NCBI GenBank assembly: GCA_965246925.1 | Contig: CBDFFY010000001.1 | Coordinates: 35,781-99,780, forward strand | Length of the DNA: 64,000 bases | Origin: JANPPS01 sp965246925 | Lineage (GTDB): Bacteria > Pseudomonadota > Alphaproteobacteria > Acetobacterales > Acetobacteraceae | Reading direction: 5' to 3' | Shown here: positions 53,642 to 62,281 of the stretch, in pieces | Layout: every line of letters starts with the position of its first letter | Numbering within the stretch: the first letter of the stretch is position 1 | The notes under the pieces: model-generated | The model's input: the letters and a program-made list of their open reading frames with translations, nothing else | Databases searched by the model: none | Told to the model about the DNA's origin: nothing | Made by a program: the position numbers and the translations under genes

Positions 53642-56600
53642 CTAGTTGTAGAGCATGCCGCCGGGGCGCTTCTCTTCCGCCAGCTGCTGCATGATGGCGG
53701 CGCGCATGGTGTCGCTCAGCTGCTTCTGCATGCTGTCCAGCACGGCCGGGTCCATCTTGCCGTTGGAGCCGGTGACGCTGCCCTGGGAGTTGATCGAGAT
53801 CGGCGCGTGGATGGTGATGGACCGCCCGCCGCCGCCGGACGCCACACCCATGTCGCCGTTCGGCAAGCGCTTCAGCGGCATGATGGCTTCGTCGCCGACC
53901 TCGCCGGCGACGTTGGACTGTCCCCCGGCCGAGAAGAAGTGCGTCGGCCGGTCGAGGATGCCGCCGGCGGAAAACATGCGGACGCCGCCCACGAAGGCGT
54001 TGCCGGCGGCGTTCGCATAGCCACCGCCCAGGGGAGAGGCTCCAAGCCCGCCGACGCCTGGCGTGCCCAGATCAGTGATGTTGCCGCCGTTGCCCCCGCC
54101 CGATATGCCAATCCCTGCCGAGCCCCCTGCGATGCCGACGCCTACCTTTGCGGCACCAAGCAGGGTGCTCAGCCAGTCGGAGCCTGCGTTCAGCAGCGGC
54201 TTCTCGGCCATCTTCAGCAGCAGCCCGGCCACGTCCTTCGTGAGGCTGCCCACCACGTCCCGGAACTTGCCGCCGTTCACGATGGCATTGTTGAAGGTGC
54301 TGAGGGCCGCGCTGCCGATCTCCTGGATGCCCTGGCGCACGTCCTCCTGCGCCCGCGCCGTCTCCTTCAGGCCCTGCTGATACTGCGCCTCGGCCAGGAA
54401 GGCATCCTTGTAGCCCTGGTCCGCGTTCGGGGCGCTCCGGTCGAGGTATTGCTGAGCCTGAAGCTGCGAGCGCGTCCGCTCCCGCTCGCGGTCGCTTGCG
54501 AAGACGCCGAGGCTCATGTCCGCCTCGGTGAGCGCGTCCTGCTCCCTCGAGCGGCCGACGCTCTGCGACAGGGTCCGGTTGTCGCCCGAGATGTTCTCGC
54601 CGGCCTTCTCCGCCTTCAGCTTCTGCAGCTTCGCCACCAGGTCGTCGACGGCGATGCCGGCCTTCTTGTAGGCCTCGATCTGACGCTCGAGCGGGGCCGT
54701 CTCCAGCGCGCGTTGCATCTCGGCCGCCTCGCGGGCGCCCAGCTGCCACGCGGCCGCGAGCTTCGTGTTGTCCTCGGTGGCGTCCCGGGACTTCCGTGCG
54801 CTGTCGACGATCGTGCCGGCCAGCGCGCCGGTCTCCTGCGCGTAGAGCTGCTGTCCCCGCAACTGGCGGTCGACGATGCCCACGCCGCGCTCCCGCTCCT
54901 CGTTGTCGAGCTTCGCCTCGATGCGCGCCTTCACCTCCGCACTCAGGCTTTCCGACTTCGCGGCGACCAGCCTGCGCTGCTGCTCGATCTCGACCCGGGC
55001 GCTCTCCACGGTTGCGGCGTTCGCGTCCTTCTGGCTCGAGAGCACGCCGGCCTGCGCCAGCTCGGCCTGGCCTTGGCCCGCGATGAGGTTCCCCGTGGGA
55101 TCGACGTAGCCGGCCCGCGCCCGCGCCTGGTCGCCGGGCGCCATCCCCCGGCTCGCGGATGCCAGGCGCTCGCGGGCGGCGAACTGGTCGCGGCTGTCGG
55201 CAAGGCCCGTGCGCGCGGACGCGTCGTCGGCGTTGAAGGTGCCGTCGTCCCTGCGCTGCATGCCCGGCGTGTTCGCCATCTGCGCCATGCCTTCGGCGAC
55301 GTATTGCTGCGTCGAGGCCGGCAGCCCGGCGACGCCGCGGCCGCTGCTGATTGCCGCCTGCATCTTGCCCGGGCCGGCGTTGTAGGCGCCGAGCGCGTAA
55401 TCGTCCCGCCCGAACTGCGCCCTCAGCATGCCCGCGTAGGTCTGGCCGACCATGATGCCGAGCCTGGGGTTCGCGGCCAAATCGGTGTGGGTGTAGTTGG
55501 TGCCGAGCTTCTCGTTGACGTCGGCCAGAGCCCCCGGATGCACCTGCATCGGGCCGGCGGCCTCCCCACCGTCGCCATAGATGCCGGCCGAGGTCCGGCC
55601 CCGGCTCTCCAGATAGTGGATCGCGCCGAACAGGCCGCCGCTCCCGCCGGAGGCAACGGACGACCGGCCGCTGATGCCGGGCGCGCTGCCGGAGCCGTGC
55701 TCCACGCCGTCATCGAACGAGTCCATCGGCGACGGCGTGGTCGCACGGTTGTCCATGACGTTCTGCCGGCGCAGGCGTGCGCGGCGCCGGGCCTGCGGAT
55801 CGGCGATCCCGGCCGTGGCGTTGTCGTAGTCCGCACCGTCCTGCAGGTCCCGGCCGATCTGGAAGTTCTTCGCCTCCTGGTTCACGGCCGCGAGCTGGGT
55901 CCGCAGGTCCTTGGCCCGCTCGATCTGCCGCAGCAGCGACGCCTCGACCTCCTTGTTGCCGACCGACCGGGCCTCCCCGAGCGACTGGGCGAATTCGAGC
56001 TCGACCTTCTGGTCCGACGCGAACTTCGCCTGCACGTCGGCGCGGGATCCTGCCACGGACAGCAGGTCGCGCTGCGTCTTCAGCTCCTGCTGCGCCTGCG
56101 CCTCCAGGTTGTTCCCCTTGTCGACAGCCTTGATGCCGACGGACGCCGTGCGCTGCGCCATGAAGTCTTCATACGAGCCCGTGAAGCCCTGGCGCTTCTT
56201 CGTCTCGTACTCGGCCTGCAGGGCACTCGTGCTGGATGCCTGCGCCCGCGCCACGGGGTCGGGCCCGGCCTCCTGCAGCGCCGTCACCCGCGCCGCCTCG
56301 AGCCGGTTCTGCTCCGCCATGTTGCCGAGCTCGGTTTCGGCCTGGGCGTTCCGCCGCTCGTTCAGCTCCACGAGGGCGCGGAGCTGCGCGAGGTCGATCT
56401 CGCCGGGGGTGGCCTTGTCGGCGATCGCCTTGTTGTAGGCCTGCTGCTTGGCGGTGAGCTCCTCGAGCACGCCGGACCCCTGCGACGCGAGGGCCGTCTG
56501 TTCCTTCATCTGGTCGAGGTTCGTGCGGAATGCCTCGGACGAGGCGCCCATGCGGTTGCCCACGTTGGCGTCGTTGATCTGCTGGAAGGCTTGCTGCTGC

Positions 56601-58273
56601 CCGGGGGACATGCCGCCTGGCATGTCCAGCCCTTCGCGGCTCATCATGAGGCTGAAGTTCGGCCGCTGCTCCATCATCCGGCCGACGTCGACGTTGGGCT
56701 GCGTCTTGGCGAAGCGCAGGTATTCCTCCGCCTGACCGCGCTGCTCGGGCGGGAGGCTCAGGAGCCATGACTGCTCCCGGGCGGCGTCCATCTCGCCCTG
56801 TCCCGGCTTCATCGCCGTGTCGCGCTGCCGCTCCAGCCGGGCGCCGAAGCCCCGATAGCGGGCGTCCCCTTCGTCCGCGCCATAGACGCCCCTGTACTGG
56901 TCGTATGCCTCCGTGCTCACGCCCTCCAGCGGCTTGTTTGTCTTCGGGTCGAGCTGAAAGGCCCGAAGCGCTGCCTGCGCCTGCTGCCGGCGCAACAGCG
57001 ACGGGTCGCCCCGCTCCGCCAGCGTCGTGGCCGCCGTCTGGTCGTTCAGGTATTTCTCGAGCGGGTCCTGCTGCCGCGCGTCCGCGATCGGCGCTTGCCC
57101 CTTGTAGTAGCCGAACAGGTTGCGCGCGTCGGAGCTGATGCGGTTGCCGAGGGCGTAGAAGGTGCCGCGGTTCTGCCGGTCGATGAGCTGCTGGCCGACG
57201 ATCTCCGTCTCGTTGGCGGTGTAGAGGCCGCTGTTGAGGTATTTGCCCCAGCGGTTGATCCCGGTGTCCGCACCGCCGTTCTTTTCCATCCAGGCCCGCG
57301 CGTCGAGTGCGGCCATGCCTTCGGGACTGGACGGGTTGTTCTTGAGGTAGCGCAGCATCGTGAGCTGCTCGGATTCGGAGCCGTGTGCGTCGCCGCTCTG
57401 CAGGCCGATCTTGCCCCGCAGGCTTTCGCGTTGCGCTCCGGTCAGGCCGATCGAACCCGGTCCGTATCCTCCAAGGCTGTAGGTTCCGCGCAGGTCCTCG
57501 AGCTCGGTCTGATTGCGGTCCACCTCCCGGTTCATGATCGAGGCGTTGCGCGTGCGGTCGGCGATCTCGGCGGAATACTGGTTCTGCGTCGCGATCCGCT
57601 TGCGGTCGGTAATGGGGACGTAGTCCGGCATGTCCAGGCGGGCGTAGCTGTCGGCGTCCATCGGCCCCAGCACGATCGCCGCCGAGCGGAACTTCTGCGC
57701 GCTGTCCTGGAACACCCGCATCCGCTCGGTGAAGCGCTGCAGCGCCTTGTCGGCGTCGTTGATGCCGAGCCCGGCCAGGCTCACGCCGTAATCCTGCAGC
57801 ACCCGCCGCACCTGCTGGCCCTGCGCCGTCTGATTCGCCAGCGCCTCCGTGATCCGCTGCAGGGACTGCACCGTCTGCGGAGTGGTGAACTGCAGCTGCT
57901 GCGTCTGCCGGTAGTAAGCCTCGAGCCCGGAGCTGGTGACCCCGAACGACTGGCCCAGCGCGTCCACCTGCAAGCGGACCGTGTCAAAGTCCTTGCCCGC
58001 CTCACCCGTCGCCCGGAACAGGGCTCTTGCCTGATCCAGCTTCTGCATCAGCAAGTCGAGTGCGGTGCTGGAGCCCGTGACCTCCTTCGTGAGCGCGGCC
58101 GTGGCGCCCCGCATCGCCTCGGCCGCGGCCGCGTTCTGCACCTGCTGGAGCTGGAAGTCGCGGTGCGCGCGGGTGGCGTGCTCCGTCGAGCCGCGCAGCT
58201 GGTCCAGGTTGCTGGACGCGGTCGAGACCTGCGAGCTGTCGACCGAGAAGCCGAGGGAGGCGAGGTCCTGCAT
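53642..58273 (-). CDS. Tape measure protein with embedded lytic transglycosylase (1543 residues)
   Basis: Long, mostly helical and Gln/Ala-rich, as expected of a tape measure: ASNLDQLRGSTEHATRAHRD at the start and many coiled-coil stretches. Residues about 880-1010 hold an SLT domain: IHYLESRGRTSAGI (catalytic Glu), AAGPMQVHPGALADV, DYALGAYNAGPGKM. A small-residue-rich hydrophobic stretch near 1380-1400 and a Gly-rich end follow. The length would set a long tail, and the SLT domain would open the cell wall during DNA entry. Overlaps the T gene by TGATG. Confidence 0.92.
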   Translation of the reverse strand: MQDLASLGFSVDSSQVSTASSNLDQLRGSTEHATRAHRDFQLQQVQNAAAAEAMRGATAALTKEVTGSSTALDLLMQKLDQARALFRATGEAGKDFDTVRLQVDALGQSFGVTSSGLEAYYRQTQQLQFTTPQTVQSLQRITEALANQTAQGQQVRRVLQDYGVSLAGLGINDADKALQRFTERMRVFQDSAQKFRSAAIVLGPMDADSYARLDMPDYVPITDRKRIATQNQYSAEIADRTRNASIMNREVDRNQTELEDLRGTYSLGGYGPGSIGLTGAQRESLRGKIGLQSGDAHGSESEQLTMLRYLKNNPSSPEGMAALDARAWMEKNGGADTGINRWGKYLNSGLYTANETEIVGQQLIDRQNRGTFYALGNRISSDARNLFGYYKGQAPIADARQQDPLEKYLNDQTAATTLAERGDPSLLRRQQAQAALRAFQLDPKTNKPLEGVSTEAYDQYRGVYGADEGDARYRGFGARLERQRDTAMKPGQGEMDAAREQSWLLSLPPEQRGQAEEYLRFAKTQPNVDVGRMMEQRPNFSLMMSREGLDMPGGMSPGQQQAFQQINDANVGNRMGASSEAFRTNLDQMKEQTALASQGSGVLEELTAKQQAYNKAIADKATPGEIDLAQLRALVELNERRNAQAETELGNMAEQNRLEAARVTALQEAGPDPVARAQASSTSALQAEYETKKRQGFTGSYEDFMAQRTASVGIKAVDKGNNLEAQAQQELKTQRDLLSVAGSRADVQAKFASDQKVELEFAQSLGEARSVGNKEVEASLLRQIERAKDLRTQLAAVNQEAKNFQIGRDLQDGADYDNATAGIADPQARRRARLRRQNVMDNRATTPSPMDSFDDGVEHGSGSAPGISGRSSVASGGSGGLFGAIHYLESRGRTSAGIYGDGGEAAGPMQVHPGALADVNEKLGTNYTHTDLAANPRLGIMVGQTYAGMLRAQFGRDDYALGAYNAGPGKMQAAISSGRGVAGLPASTQQYVAEGMAQMANTPGMQRRDDGTFNADDASARTGLADSRDQFAARERLASASRGMAPGDQARARAGYVDPTGNLIAGQGQAELAQAGVLSSQKDANAATVESARVEIEQQRRLVAAKSESLSAEVKARIEAKLDNEERERGVGIVDRQLRGQQLYAQETGALAGTIVDSARKSRDATEDNTKLAAAWQLGAREAAEMQRALETAPLERQIEAYKKAGIAVDDLVAKLQKLKAEKAGENISGDNRTLSQSVGRSREQDALTEADMSLGVFASDRERERTRSQLQAQQYLDRSAPNADQGYKDAFLAEAQYQQGLKETARAQEDVRQGIQEIGSAALSTFNNAIVNGGKFRDVVGSLTKDVAGLLLKMAEKPLLNAGSDWLSTLLGAAKVGVGIAGGSAGIGISGGGNGGNITDLGTPGVGGLGASPLGGGYANAAGNAFVGGVRMFSAGGILDRPTHFFSAGGQSNVAGEVGDEAIMPLKRLPNGDMGVASGGGGRSITIHAPISINSQGSVTGSNGKMDPAVLDSMQKQLSDTMRAAIMQQLAEEKRPGGMLYN

Positions 58274-58692
58274 CAGATGTGCTTCTCGGCCGAGGTCTTC
58301 ATGTAGGCGCCGTCCAGCGCCCGCAGTGCGGCCAGCTCGAACCGCTCGAGCCGGGTGCCGGTCAGCTCCGCCCAGGCGCGGATCTCGAGGTTAGGCAGCG
58401 ACATCTGCACGCCCTCCGGGCCGATCGGCCGGCCCTGGTTGATCTCCCAGAACCACTCCCACAGGTAGAGCAGCTCCAGCGGTGGCGTGGCGTGCTCCCG
58501 GTCCTCCGGGTGCGGCTTTCCGGTCTGGCGCCGATACGAGGCGAAGGCGTCGGCGAGCGTTCCCCCCTCGGGGAGCTGCTTCAGCTTGCGAAACTCGTGC
58601 TCGGCCCACCAGACCAGCCGCCTTATGAGGAAGGGAGGAAGTTGCCGTCCTGCTGGCAGAATGCGTGGGCCTGGCTGCGGACCCAGTCCCAC
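58273..58692 (-). CDS. Tail assembly chaperone T part (expressed by frameshift from G?)
   Basis: The frame after the G gene, in the -1 register, encodes FLIRRLVWWAEHEFRKLKQL, then PPLELLYLWEWFWEINQGRP and LEIRAWAELTGTRLERFELA. By position it is the T part of a G-T pair. The frame opens upstream at GTG 58692 but the first 20 residues are Pro-rich and unlike a gene, so the natural product is probably a G-T fusion made by ribosomal frameshifting within 58623-58692. A pyrimidine-rich stretch (CTTCCTCCCTTCC) lies just before the G stop; no classic slippery heptamer is seen. Confidence 0.6.
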   Translation of the reverse strand: MGLGPQPGPRILPAGRQLPPFLIRRLVWWAEHEFRKLKQLPEGGTLADAFASYRRQTGKPHPEDREHATPPLELLYLWEWFWEINQGRPIGPEGVQMSLPNLEIRAWAELTGTRLERFELAALRALDGAYMKTSAEKHI

Positions 58693-59039
58693 CGGCCATC
58701 GGACCAGAAAATCCTCGCGTTCTCCGGGGAGAAGGCGAAGTCCTTGGCGTCGAGCTTGTCGAACGACCAGCCCACGGTGACGGCGACCAGGGTCTCGAAG
58801 CGTTCGCGCTCGAAGTCCTCTTCGGCCATCTTCACGCCGCGCGAACCCATGTCGACGCGGCGGAGCTGGAGCTTGCGCATCACCTCCTTGAACTTGGCGC
58901 TGTTCGGACCGAGCAGGCTGATCGTGACCGGGGCGCCGGCGTCGTCGAGGATCGGTGCACCGGAGCGCGGGTTGATCAGCGGCATCTGCACGCCCGCCTC
59001 GGAGCGCGTGCGGGTATCGAGATTGGCGATGTCGAACAT
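58623..59039 (-). CDS. Tail assembly chaperone G-like
   Basis: A 138-residue protein between the tail tube and T. MFDIANLDTRTRSEAGVQMP, then APVTISLLGPNSAKFKEVMR and FDKLDAKDFAFSPENARIFW match small phage tail chaperones. It would coat the tape measure during assembly. ATG 59039 follows AAGGACGG. The longer frame to 59186 crosses repeat C1 and is not used. Confidence 0.75.
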   Translation of the reverse strand: MFDIANLDTRTRSEAGVQMPLINPRSGAPILDDAGAPVTISLLGPNSAKFKEVMRKLQLRRVDMGSRGVKMAEEDFERERFETLVAVTVGWSFDKLDAKDFAFSPENARIFWSDGRWDWVRSQAHAFCQQDGNFLPSS

Positions 59040-59082
59040 CGGGCCGTCCTTGTGGGGTGGATGAGCCCTAAGGACGCCTGGG

Positions 59083-59130
59083 GGTGGTTCCCGCGGCGAG
59101 CGATGCTCGTCCGCCGCGGCGAGCGACGCT
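59083..59130 (-). repeat. Late-operon repeat C1
   Basis: GGTGGTTCCCGC plus GGCGAGCGATGCTCGTCCGCC and a second partial unit GGCGAGCGACG, in the leader of the G gene. Same unit as C3, same orientation. Confidence 0.75.
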
Positions 59131-59143
59131 GGTGTGCGACCGT

Positions 59144-59428
59144 TCAGCGCACGATGGCGGCGATCGCCAGGCGCACGCGGCGCCATCGCCCGTCTCGCCT
59201 GCGGTCGAAGACCACCTCAGTCACGCCTGCCTCGGCCAGGGCTCGCCCGATCGCCCGGCCGTGTCCCCGCGTGAAGGCGCCGCCCTGGAGCGAAAGCCCG
59301 CGCAACTCGGCCACGGACCCGTCGAAGGTCACCGTGGCCGAGCCGCTGTAGGGCGCCCCGAAGTCGCCGCCGTCCGGATGGAAGCGGAGGATGGCGGCGA
59401 TCGGCTCCAGCGAAGCGGTGGCGCGCAT
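59144..59428 (-). CDS. Hypothetical tail-region protein, 94 residues
   Basis: ATG 59428 follows closely on the tail tube gene. The sequence begins LEPIAAILRFHPDGGDF, has a beta part (GSATVTFDGSVAELRGLSLQ) and then GRAIGRALAEAGVTEVVFDR with a basic end. It lies between tail tube and G chaperone, a common place for small connector or scaffold genes. No family can be named. Confidence 0.55.
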   Translation of the reverse strand: MRATASLEPIAAILRFHPDGGDFGAPYSGSATVTFDGSVAELRGLSLQGGAFTRGHGRAIGRALAEAGVTEVVFDRRRDGRWRRVRLAIAAIVR

Positions 59429-59432
59429 CGGC

Positions 59433-60641
59433 CTACGGCGTCTGGCTGTCCTGGATCATGATCGACGTGAGATCATGGCCCACCGCGGAGCCGGTGTTCT
59501 CCAGCGCCACGAAGTTGAAGGACCGCATGATCGCCTTGTCGCTGTCGTTCTTCGTGGAGCTGATCAGCTTCACGCGCGGCATGTGGATCGACATGAACTC
59601 GGCGTTGTCGGCCGGGCTCGCGGTCATGAGCATCGACAGGCTGACCTCGTTCTCCTGCAGGAAGTCGTTGGTGAAGCCGTCGGCCGTCATGAGGGCCGAG
59701 AAGGAGCCGCGCACCATCAGCGTGCCGAGGAAGATCTCGGGCACCACGTTCGATCCCACGACGGGGTCGTTGCCCACGGAGGCGACGATCTGGACGGACA
59801 TCGCGCTGATGTAGGCGATGGCGACGCCGTTGTAGCTGAGCTTGCCTGTGGTGGCGGTGAGGCCGGTGCTGGTGGTGAGGGGGGCCGCGGCCGGGAACAC
59901 CTGCGTGTTCGTCTTCTGCATATCCCGGCCGGTGATGGACGCCTGGATGGTCACGAACCCGCTGGCCGGGATGTTGATCGAGATCTGCGTGACCTTGCAG
60001 CCGAGGAACAGCTCGCTCTCGCCGACGTCCGAGTACCAGTGCTCGATCGAGAAGCTCTTGTTGGCCTGGCCGGTGGCGGGGATGATCAGCTTCTTGCCGG
60101 GCAGCGAAAAGGTGTCGGTCTGGCCGCTGACCCAGCCCGCGCTCGCGGGGGGCACCGACAGGGTCATGGAGTTCGGGGAGACGGCGATCACCCGGCTGTC
60201 GTCCAGGTTGTCGACGGCTGCTCCGCCCGTGAGGCCGGATGGGCGGATCACGTCGCCGTTCTTGAAGCGGGTGGAGAAGTTGCCCGACGCCGAGGTCACG
60301 ACGACGTTGCCGCTGCCGTCGAGCGTGGCCGAGGTGTCGGTGAGGTTCGCGATCGGCGCCACGCTCGCGAAGGTGGAGCGCATCAGCCCCTCGAAGCACA
60401 TGCTGTAGGAAACGGGCGAGAGCTGGCCGGCGAGGGTGCCCTGCACGCCGCGGGGGCCGTTGCGCTGGTCGCGCACCTGCTGGCTCTGCAGGATTTCCTG
60501 GCTCTGGATCTGGGCCACGCTCAGGTTGAGGTCGGAGCTCGTCCGGCGCAGCAGCTGGCCCGCGCCGGCGCCCAGCGTCCCGAACACCGTCTCCGGGTTG
60601 ATGGCGACCGTCTTGGCGACGCCGCGTGCGAAAGTGGGCAT
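59433..60641 (-). CDS. Major tail tube protein, 402 residues
   Basis: The N-terminal part (FARGVAKTVAINPETVFGTL, then LRRTSSDLNLSVAQIQSQEI, GVQGTLAGQLSPVSYSMCFE) and the beta-rich rest (FSIEHWYSDVGESELFLGCK, then GFVTIQASITGRDMQ) match phage tail tube proteins of lambda-like siphoviruses, where about 400 residues indicates a tube domain plus extra surface domains. It would polymerise around the tape measure. ATG 60641 follows GGCGAGGACAACAC. Its leader carries a partial family C element. Confidence 0.85.
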   Translation of the reverse strand: MPTFARGVAKTVAINPETVFGTLGAGAGQLLRRTSSDLNLSVAQIQSQEILQSQQVRDQRNGPRGVQGTLAGQLSPVSYSMCFEGLMRSTFASVAPIANLTDTSATLDGSGNVVVTSASGNFSTRFKNGDVIRPSGLTGGAAVDNLDDSRVIAVSPNSMTLSVPPASAGWVSGQTDTFSLPGKKLIIPATGQANKSFSIEHWYSDVGESELFLGCKVTQISINIPASGFVTIQASITGRDMQKTNTQVFPAAAPLTTSTGLTATTGKLSYNGVAIAYISAMSVQIVASVGNDPVVGSNVVPEIFLGTLMVRGSFSALMTADGFTNDFLQENEVSLSMLMTASPADNAEFMSIHMPRVKLISSTKNDSDKAIMRSFNFVALENTGSAVGHDLTSIMIQDSQTP

Positions 60642-60685
60642 TGTGTTGTCCTCGCCTGGAGATCAGGCGGGGAGATCGCGAACGG

Positions 60686-60710
60686 GGTGGTTCCCGCCGC
60701 GAGGGGTGTT
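60686..60710 (-). repeat. Late-operon repeat C4 (partial)
   Basis: GGTGGTTCCCGCCGCGAGG upstream of the tail tube gene. Only the GGTTCCCGC end is kept; it also lies upstream of the divergent 60730 gene. Confidence 0.55.
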
Positions 60711-60729
60711 TCAGCGAGGGGTTTCAGGC

Positions 60730-61512
60730 ATGGACATAGGGCAGCAGCCGGCCACCGGGTTCACGGGGCCGCTTTCGGACATCTGGCGGTTCAATCTGAG
60801 GCGGGGCCGGAGCGATCATCCAGCCAACGGGGCGTGCCTCATGGATGCGTTCTCATGGCTCGAGTACGGGCACCTGGGCGACCAGCCCAAGGGGGTGGAC
60901 AGCCTCGTGTGCGCTGTCGGCCAGGCGCTCAATGACGCGCTCGGTGACGGTCCACGCCAGGAGCTGAAGCGGTTCTTGCCGATGCTGGCGCTCACGGAGA
61001 GTCGGGGGGCGCGCCCGAGGCGGCTTGCAGTCCTTCAGCACGCCATCGACTTCGAGCTGCCGGCCATCCTCCAATCGGATTCCCTCTTCCAAGCGGCGGT
61101 GATGTTCTATTCGACACGGAGTTGTCACTGCGACGGATGCCGGGCTTCAGGCGTTCATCTCGTGCGCACGCTCGCCTCCGCCGTCGCCCAAGGCTCGCAT
61201 CTGCCTGGAGTGGTGCCGTGGGCGCTCAACCTGTTCGAGGAGCTGATCACGGCCGGGCCGCATCGCCAGATGGCCGCACCGCCGGCCCGGTTCCGGCAGG
61301 CCATGATGCAGTTCGCGGAGGCAGCCGCGCGTCCGCGTGAGGACCTGTCCTTTCGCGCCCCGATTTCTGGGATTTCCGGGTTTGTGACGATCGAGCCGAT
61401 TTCGCTGAAGGAGGACGTGCACGGGGCGCCGATCGGTTTCGACGATTACGCCGGCTTCAGCATCGGCGGCAGCTACCTGAAAGAGAAAAAACACCCGGCC
61501 TACGCGCCGTAG
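60730..61512 (+). CDS. Antisense accessory gene (moron-like), 260 residues
   Basis: ATG 60730 is the first in-frame ATG after GAGGGG. The N-terminal part (HPANGACLMDAFSWLEYGHL, then GVDSLVCAVGQALNDALGDG) resembles a domain of unknown function seen mainly in actinobacterial and phage proteins; then LKRFLPMLALTESRG, a middle with CHCDGCRASG and a basic tail. It runs against the tail operon with its own leader and downstream genes, so it is probably an acquired cargo gene expressed in the lysogen. Function unknown. Confidence 0.65.
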   Translation: MDIGQQPATGFTGPLSDIWRFNLRRGRSDHPANGACLMDAFSWLEYGHLGDQPKGVDSLVCAVGQALNDALGDGPRQELKRFLPMLALTESRGARPRRLAVLQHAIDFELPAILQSDSLFQAAVMFYSTRSCHCDGCRASGVHLVRTLASAVAQGSHLPGVVPWALNLFEELITAGPHRQMAAPPARFRQAMMQFAEAAARPREDLSFRAPISGISGFVTIEPISLKEDVHGAPIGFDDYAGFSIGGSYLKEKKHPAYAP

Positions 61513-61565
61513 AACCAGCAGCCGGTCCGCCACGCGCGGGCCGGCTGCTTTCCTTTGGAGAGACG

Positions 61566-61754
61566 ATGCAGAGCGATCTTCTGCCCACCCTCGACGAATG
61601 CGGCGACGCCATCCGCGGCCGCCGCTCCACCGCGCTTGAGCGCTTCATCTACAATCACTGCCCCGACCTCCCCGAGCTGCGGCATTCCTGGCGGGAGGAG
61701 CTCGCGGCCGCTATTCTCGACGGCATGCCTGCGGAGGGTATCAATCATGGCTGA
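61566..61754 (+). CDS. Small helical protein of the antisense cassette, 62 residues
   Basis: ATG 61566 follows TTGGAGAGACG. The product (LPTLDECGDAIRGRRSTALE, then RFIYNHCPDLPELRHSWREE) is helical with two Cys. The next frame overlaps its end by eight bases. No family is recognised. Confidence 0.6.
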   Translation: MQSDLLPTLDECGDAIRGRRSTALERFIYNHCPDLPELRHSWREELAAAILDGMPAEGINHG

Positions 61755-61818
61755 GATGATCGGGATGCGCCGGCGCGGCTTGCTGCTGGGCCTGGTGGGC
61801 CACGCCGGCCGTGCATGA
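61747..61818 (+). CDS. Possible 23-residue micropeptide
   Basis: ATG 61747 lies inside the end of the 61566 gene and opens 23 codons (MRRRGLLLGLVGHAGRA at the end) that overlap the next gene by eight bases. A basic and hydrophobic pattern suggests a leader or membrane micropeptide, but it may simply be a coupling frame. Confidence 0.3.
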   Translation: MAEMIGMRRRGLLLGLVGHAGRA

Positions 61819-62056
61819 TGACGCAGCCCTCGCCCTGGGCGCGGTGATGGCACGCGCCTGGTCCAAGGCGTGCGACAACGAGTCGATCCTGCCCGACGAG
61901 CTGGAGGACTGGATGATCAGCGAAGGCCTGGTCGTGCGCGTGCCGTTGAAGGGCGGGTATCCCGGCCAAACCGTCGCCGTGCTGAGCGATCTCGGCGCCG
62001 CCGCCCTGCCCTCCACCGGCCGGCCCCGCTTCCCTGAGGAGCCGCACGGCTCATGA
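61811..62056 (+). CDS. Hypothetical 81-residue protein of the antisense cassette
   Basis: From GTG 61811 the product begins HDDAALALGAVMARAWSKAC and continues SILPDELEDWMISEGLVVRV then TVAVLSDLGAAALP. It may be a small winged-helix-like domain (helix-turn-wing pattern). ATGA overlap with the next gene. Confidence 0.5.
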   Translation: MHDDAALALGAVMARAWSKACDNESILPDELEDWMISEGLVVRVPLKGGYPGQTVAVLSDLGAAALPSTGRPRFPEEPHGS

Positions 62057-62163
62057 ACCGCCCGCGCCTCGCCACCGAAGGCCTGGTCCCGATCCGCTGG
62101 AAGCCGGGCGAACCGCCCTGCGGGGAGTGCCGGCTGCAGCCCGGCGAGACCTGCGACATCTGA
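62053..62163 (+). CDS. Micropeptide with Cys triad, 36 residues
   Basis: ATG 62053 overlaps the previous stop. The peptide ends GEPPCGECRLQPGETCDI, giving C-x2-C and a third Cys, a small metal- or disulfide-type motif. Last gene of the antisense cassette. Function unknown. Confidence 0.45.
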   Translation: MNRPRLATEGLVPIRWKPGEPPCGECRLQPGETCDI

Positions 62164-62281
62164 ACTTCGCCAGCAGGCACGCCGCGACTTGCCGATCTCC
62201 TAATTAAGGGCGCTTACCGAAGCTCGCGCTTTAGGTAAGCGAAAGCCGGTTTGCTTTAATTAAGGACGTCTGCGGCGCAAC
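62164..62281. promoter_or_regulatory. AT-rich convergent spacer with repeated TAATTAAGG
   Basis: TAATTAAGG occurs twice (near 62200 and 62261), flanking an inverted repeat GCTTACC ... GGTAAGC (near 62210-62240). The base composition is strikingly different from the flanks. It separates the antisense cassette from the tail completion gene and may be a terminator, promoter or insertion junction. Confidence 0.45.
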
